This document shows, in pieces, positions 20,982 through 21,153 of a stretch of 21,153 bases of DNA. Made by a program: the position numbers and the translations under genes. Position 1 is the stretch's first letter. Each line of letters opens with the position of its first letter. A model generated the notes under the pieces. It saw only the letters and a program-made list of their open reading frames with translations. It was not told the DNA's origin and ran no database searches. The stretch is taken from NCBI GenBank assembly GCA_026692885.1, contig JAPLNJ010000410.1:1-21153 (forward strand). Reading direction: 5' to 3'. The DNA comes from Planctomycetota bacterium. Lineage in GTDB: Bacteria > Planctomycetota > Planctomycetia > Pirellulales > Pirellulaceae.

Positions 20982-21065
20982 GCTCCCGACGTAAGTCGGT
21001 GGGGGTGTTCCCGCCCTGTGCCTAACCCGGAGCCCCCTATCCGACCACCCCGACTCGTCGGGAGC
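20982..21065. repeat. Double-hairpin palindromic repeat
   Basis: GCTCCCGACGTAAGTCGG (from 20982) and, in inverse, CCGACTCGTCGGGAGC (to 21065) are near-perfect inverted copies. Each copy is itself a CCGAC/GTCGG hairpin, so the pair has a REPIN-like layout. It lies downstream of the J-like gene stop. Confidence 0.8.
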
Positions 21066-21100
21066 CCGCCGCCCAATGCCATCTACTTTGTAGCGGCACG

Positions 21101-21146
21101 GCGCAAGCCGCCCGGTATTACAGTCGGAAATCCGGGCGGCTTGCGC
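21101..21146. repeat. 15-bp perfect inverted repeat at window end
   Basis: GCGCAAGCCGCCCGG (21101-21115) and its exact reverse complement (21132-21146) enclose a 16-nt loop. Similarity may continue beyond the window edge. Confidence 0.9.
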
Positions 21147-21153
21147 GGCTCCG

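Overview
The window looks like a chromosomal segment of a planctomycete, probably of the Pirellulales group. The basis is high GC, a dense load of short palindromic and 7-nt-period repeats, a J-like protein opening with an F-N-P-H-H-E-W-L-G-type sequence, DUF5678-like and retropepsin-like small proteins, and a DUF3731-type Hsp70. These are recalled family traits, not a database result. No rRNA, tRNA, CRISPR array, transposase or phage gene was seen.

Layout. 1-563 holds the 3' end of a Gly/Ser/Pro/Met-repeat membrane protein, convergent with pdxA (589-1644, minus). dtd (1943-2392, plus) overlaps tail-to-tail a membrane metal-dependent hydrolase of the DUF457/YdjM type (2343-3341, minus). A 675-bp divergent intergenic region packed with repeats separates that gene from cvpA (4017-4571, plus). 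4572-5468 has no gene I can support. A minus-strand block from 9983 down to 5469 reads truA, GT4 glycosyltransferase, Ser/Thr kinase, accA, hicB, hicA with short gaps or overlaps, so it may be one operon. 10457-10864 is an aspartyl-protease gene broken by an in-frame TAG. asd follows (11018-12097, minus). 12359-12955 is a cluster of decayed toxin-antitoxin genes. Next come a two-gene DUF5678/retropepsin-like operon (12954-13657, minus) and a ZIP transporter, Hsp70, exported PCMT operon (19323 down to 13966, minus). A small unknown gene and a J-like membrane protein (19911-20890, plus) close the window, followed by two more palindromic elements.

Function. Core metabolism genes (pdxA, accA, asd, truA, dtd) are intact and ordinary. 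The ZIP-Hsp70-PCMT operon suggests an envelope protein-quality or repair role tied to metal supply. The kinase overlapping accA suggests a regulatory link to fatty-acid synthesis, but this is inference from position only.

The most unusual aspect is the repeat load. At least nine families occupy nearly every intergenic gap. One G-rich pentamer family (GGGCA)n, which fits a G-quadruplex pattern, also lies inside the frames of pdxA, the GT4 gene, the Hsp70 gene and the N-terminus of the PCMT gene, and directly upstream of the dtd and truA starts. Several elements share a double-hairpin architecture like REPINs. One palindromic cluster is flanked by an 18-bp duplication that carries the ribosome-binding site and start codon of the PCMT gene.
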